Part shown: one piece after another, positions 63,404 to 64,000 of the stretch
How the letters are laid out: every line of letters starts with the position of its first letter
How positions within the stretch are numbered: position 1 is the first letter of the stretch
Assembly: GCA_002490725.1 (NCBI GenBank)
Contig: DKUN01000016.1
Location: 8,629 to 72,628 of the forward strand
Length of the DNA stretch: 64,000 bases
Direction: 5' to 3'
Source: Porphyromonadaceae bacterium UBA7203
Lineage (GTDB): Bacteria > Bacteroidota > Bacteroidia > Bacteroidales > Muribaculaceae
Position numbers and translations under genes: made by a program
The notes under the pieces: model-generated
Databases searched by the model: none
Told to the model about the DNA's origin: nothing
The model's input: the letters and a program-made list of their open reading frames with translations, nothing else

Positions 63404-64000
63404 TCAGTTAAAGCGTCCGTAAATTTCAGATGCTTTCTGCTTGGCTTCCCGAATTTTAGCCTCGTTGCCGGGACGAAGACCGAGCGAATCGGCCGACGGA
63501 ATCGTCACTACGGTCCCGGCCTTTAGACGGTCGGGATGACCCAGAATCGAAGCATTGGCCTCGTAGATATACACCCAGTATTCCATGCAGCCGTAATGGT
63601 CGCGCGACATGGTTGTCAGGAAGCGTATCGAGGTAACCGTGTCGGTAACAGGCTTAACCGGAACGGCCTCATCCTTGGCCGTATCAGCCACAGCCGGCAC
63701 TTCGGCTTCCGCGGCCATAGGCTCTATCGGCTCGGAGTCCTCGTCGGCGCCGGCGGGTTCGACACCATTAGCTTCCTGGCGCTCGGAAACGGCATTAGCC
63801 GCCGAGATCTCATAGCGCGGCAACTGCTGCACAAACGATGCCGTCAAATAGCCAACGGCAAAACAGATTATACACGCAACCGTCCACCATGGCCACGTCC
63901 TGTATTGGCGTCTTTCGTAATTCACCGCCACCGGCATATCCATCGGTATAGGTTCGGGCTCGGGTTCGGGTTCGGGCTCGGGTTCGGGCTCGGGCTCGGG
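63404..64000 (-). CDS. Membrane protein with Pro-Glu repeat and LysM-like C-terminus (cut by window edge)
   Basis: The reading frame stays open to the right edge, so the gene is truncated at its 5' end; the ATG at 63943 is probably internal because upstream codons encode an unbroken (PE)n-PIP repeat. Seen: (PE)7 at the edge, a basic stretch (NYERRQYRTWPWW), one membrane span (~15-35 after that ATG, WWTVACIICFAVGYLTASFV), an acidic linker, and a C-terminal LysM-like fold (YWVYIYEANASILGHPDRLKAGTVVTIP). A cytoplasmic N-terminal domain is expected beyond the window; the LysM-like part would be periplasmic and could bind peptidoglycan. Confidence 0.7.
   Translation of the reverse strand, partial: PEPEPEPEPEPEPEPEPIPMDMPVAVNYERRQYRTWPWWTVACIICFAVGYLTASFVQQLPRYEISAANAVSERQEANGVEPAGADEDSEPIEPMAAEAEVPAVADTAKDEAVPVKPVTDTVTSIRFLTTMSRDHYGCMEYWVYIYEANASILGHPDRLKAGTVVTIPSADSLGLRPGNEAKIREAKQKASEIYGRFN
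63952..64000 (-). repeat. Hexanucleotide repeat encoding Pro-Glu
   Basis: CCCGAG/CCCGAA units repeat at least 7 times to the window edge. Confidence 0.85.

Overview
This window looks like a chromosomal segment of a Bacteroidales gut commensal, most likely Muribaculaceae (S24-7). That call rests on inference: GC-rich coding DNA, recurrent Bacteroidetes-type promoters (TTTG, about 19-22 bp, TAnnTTTG) and little Shine-Dalgarno signal, a SusC/SusD locus, an alternative-spermidine-pathway dehydrogenase, a Bat aerotolerance operon, and secreted proteins ending in short type IX secretion (T9SS)-like tails of the kind YDLQGRR...NGRKVFIR. No 16S rRNA is present to confirm it.

Layout. 1-1.6 kb (minus): a TPP-riboswitch-controlled thiamin operon (thiS, a TenI/ThiE paralogue, thiE, thiG cut by the left edge). 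1.7-8.5 kb (plus): S9 peptidase, MsbA-like ABC exporter, M24 aminopeptidase P and gamma-carbonic anhydrase. 8.5-13.5 kb: a small membrane protein, tRNA-Ser(UGA), topoisomerase IV subunit A, a MerR regulator, an M23 peptidase and tRNA-Gly(CCC). 13.6-29.6 kb: a polysaccharide utilisation locus that looks built for beta-1,3-glucan (laminarin-like): secreted protein, GH128, GH3, GH16, jelly-roll-like surface protein, SusD (frameshifted), SusC, and a divergent one-piece SusR-like membrane regulator. Four helically phased direct repeats lie just upstream of the susC promoter and are the best candidate operator. 29.6-36.5 kb (minus): ruvB, DUF4254, ROK sugar kinase, carboxynorspermidine dehydrogenase, panB, ferritin, 5'-nucleotidase lipoprotein. 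36.6-47.3 kb (plus): GH20 hexosaminidase with a duplicated tail domain, TGS-uridine-kinase-like protein, ligA, and the three-gene fumarate reductase/succinate dehydrogenase operon, whose cytochrome b has an unusual coiled-coil extension. 47.3-47.66 kb: a gene-free stretch holding a strongly self-complementary ~194-nt element that looks like a structured RNA (6S-like in size and shape). 47.7-53.3 kb (plus): CDP-glycerol-type transferase, ECF sigma factor with putative anti-sigma and two DUF4252 proteins, two glycosyltransferases, and a TM2 protein. 53.4-63.3 kb (minus): DUF2007-Usp stress protein, a small DNA-binding protein, then moxR-DUF58-DUF4381-like-batA-batBC-batD-batE, with batB and batC fused. 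The right edge cuts a LysM-like protein inside a Pro-Glu repeat.

The genes most worth attention together are the glucan locus with its operator-like repeats and frameshifted susD, the candidate RNA after the frd operon, the BatB-BatC fusion with a retained internal signal sequence, and a recurrent arrangement in which the -7 promoter box sits 5-8 nt from the start codon, predicting leaderless mRNAs.
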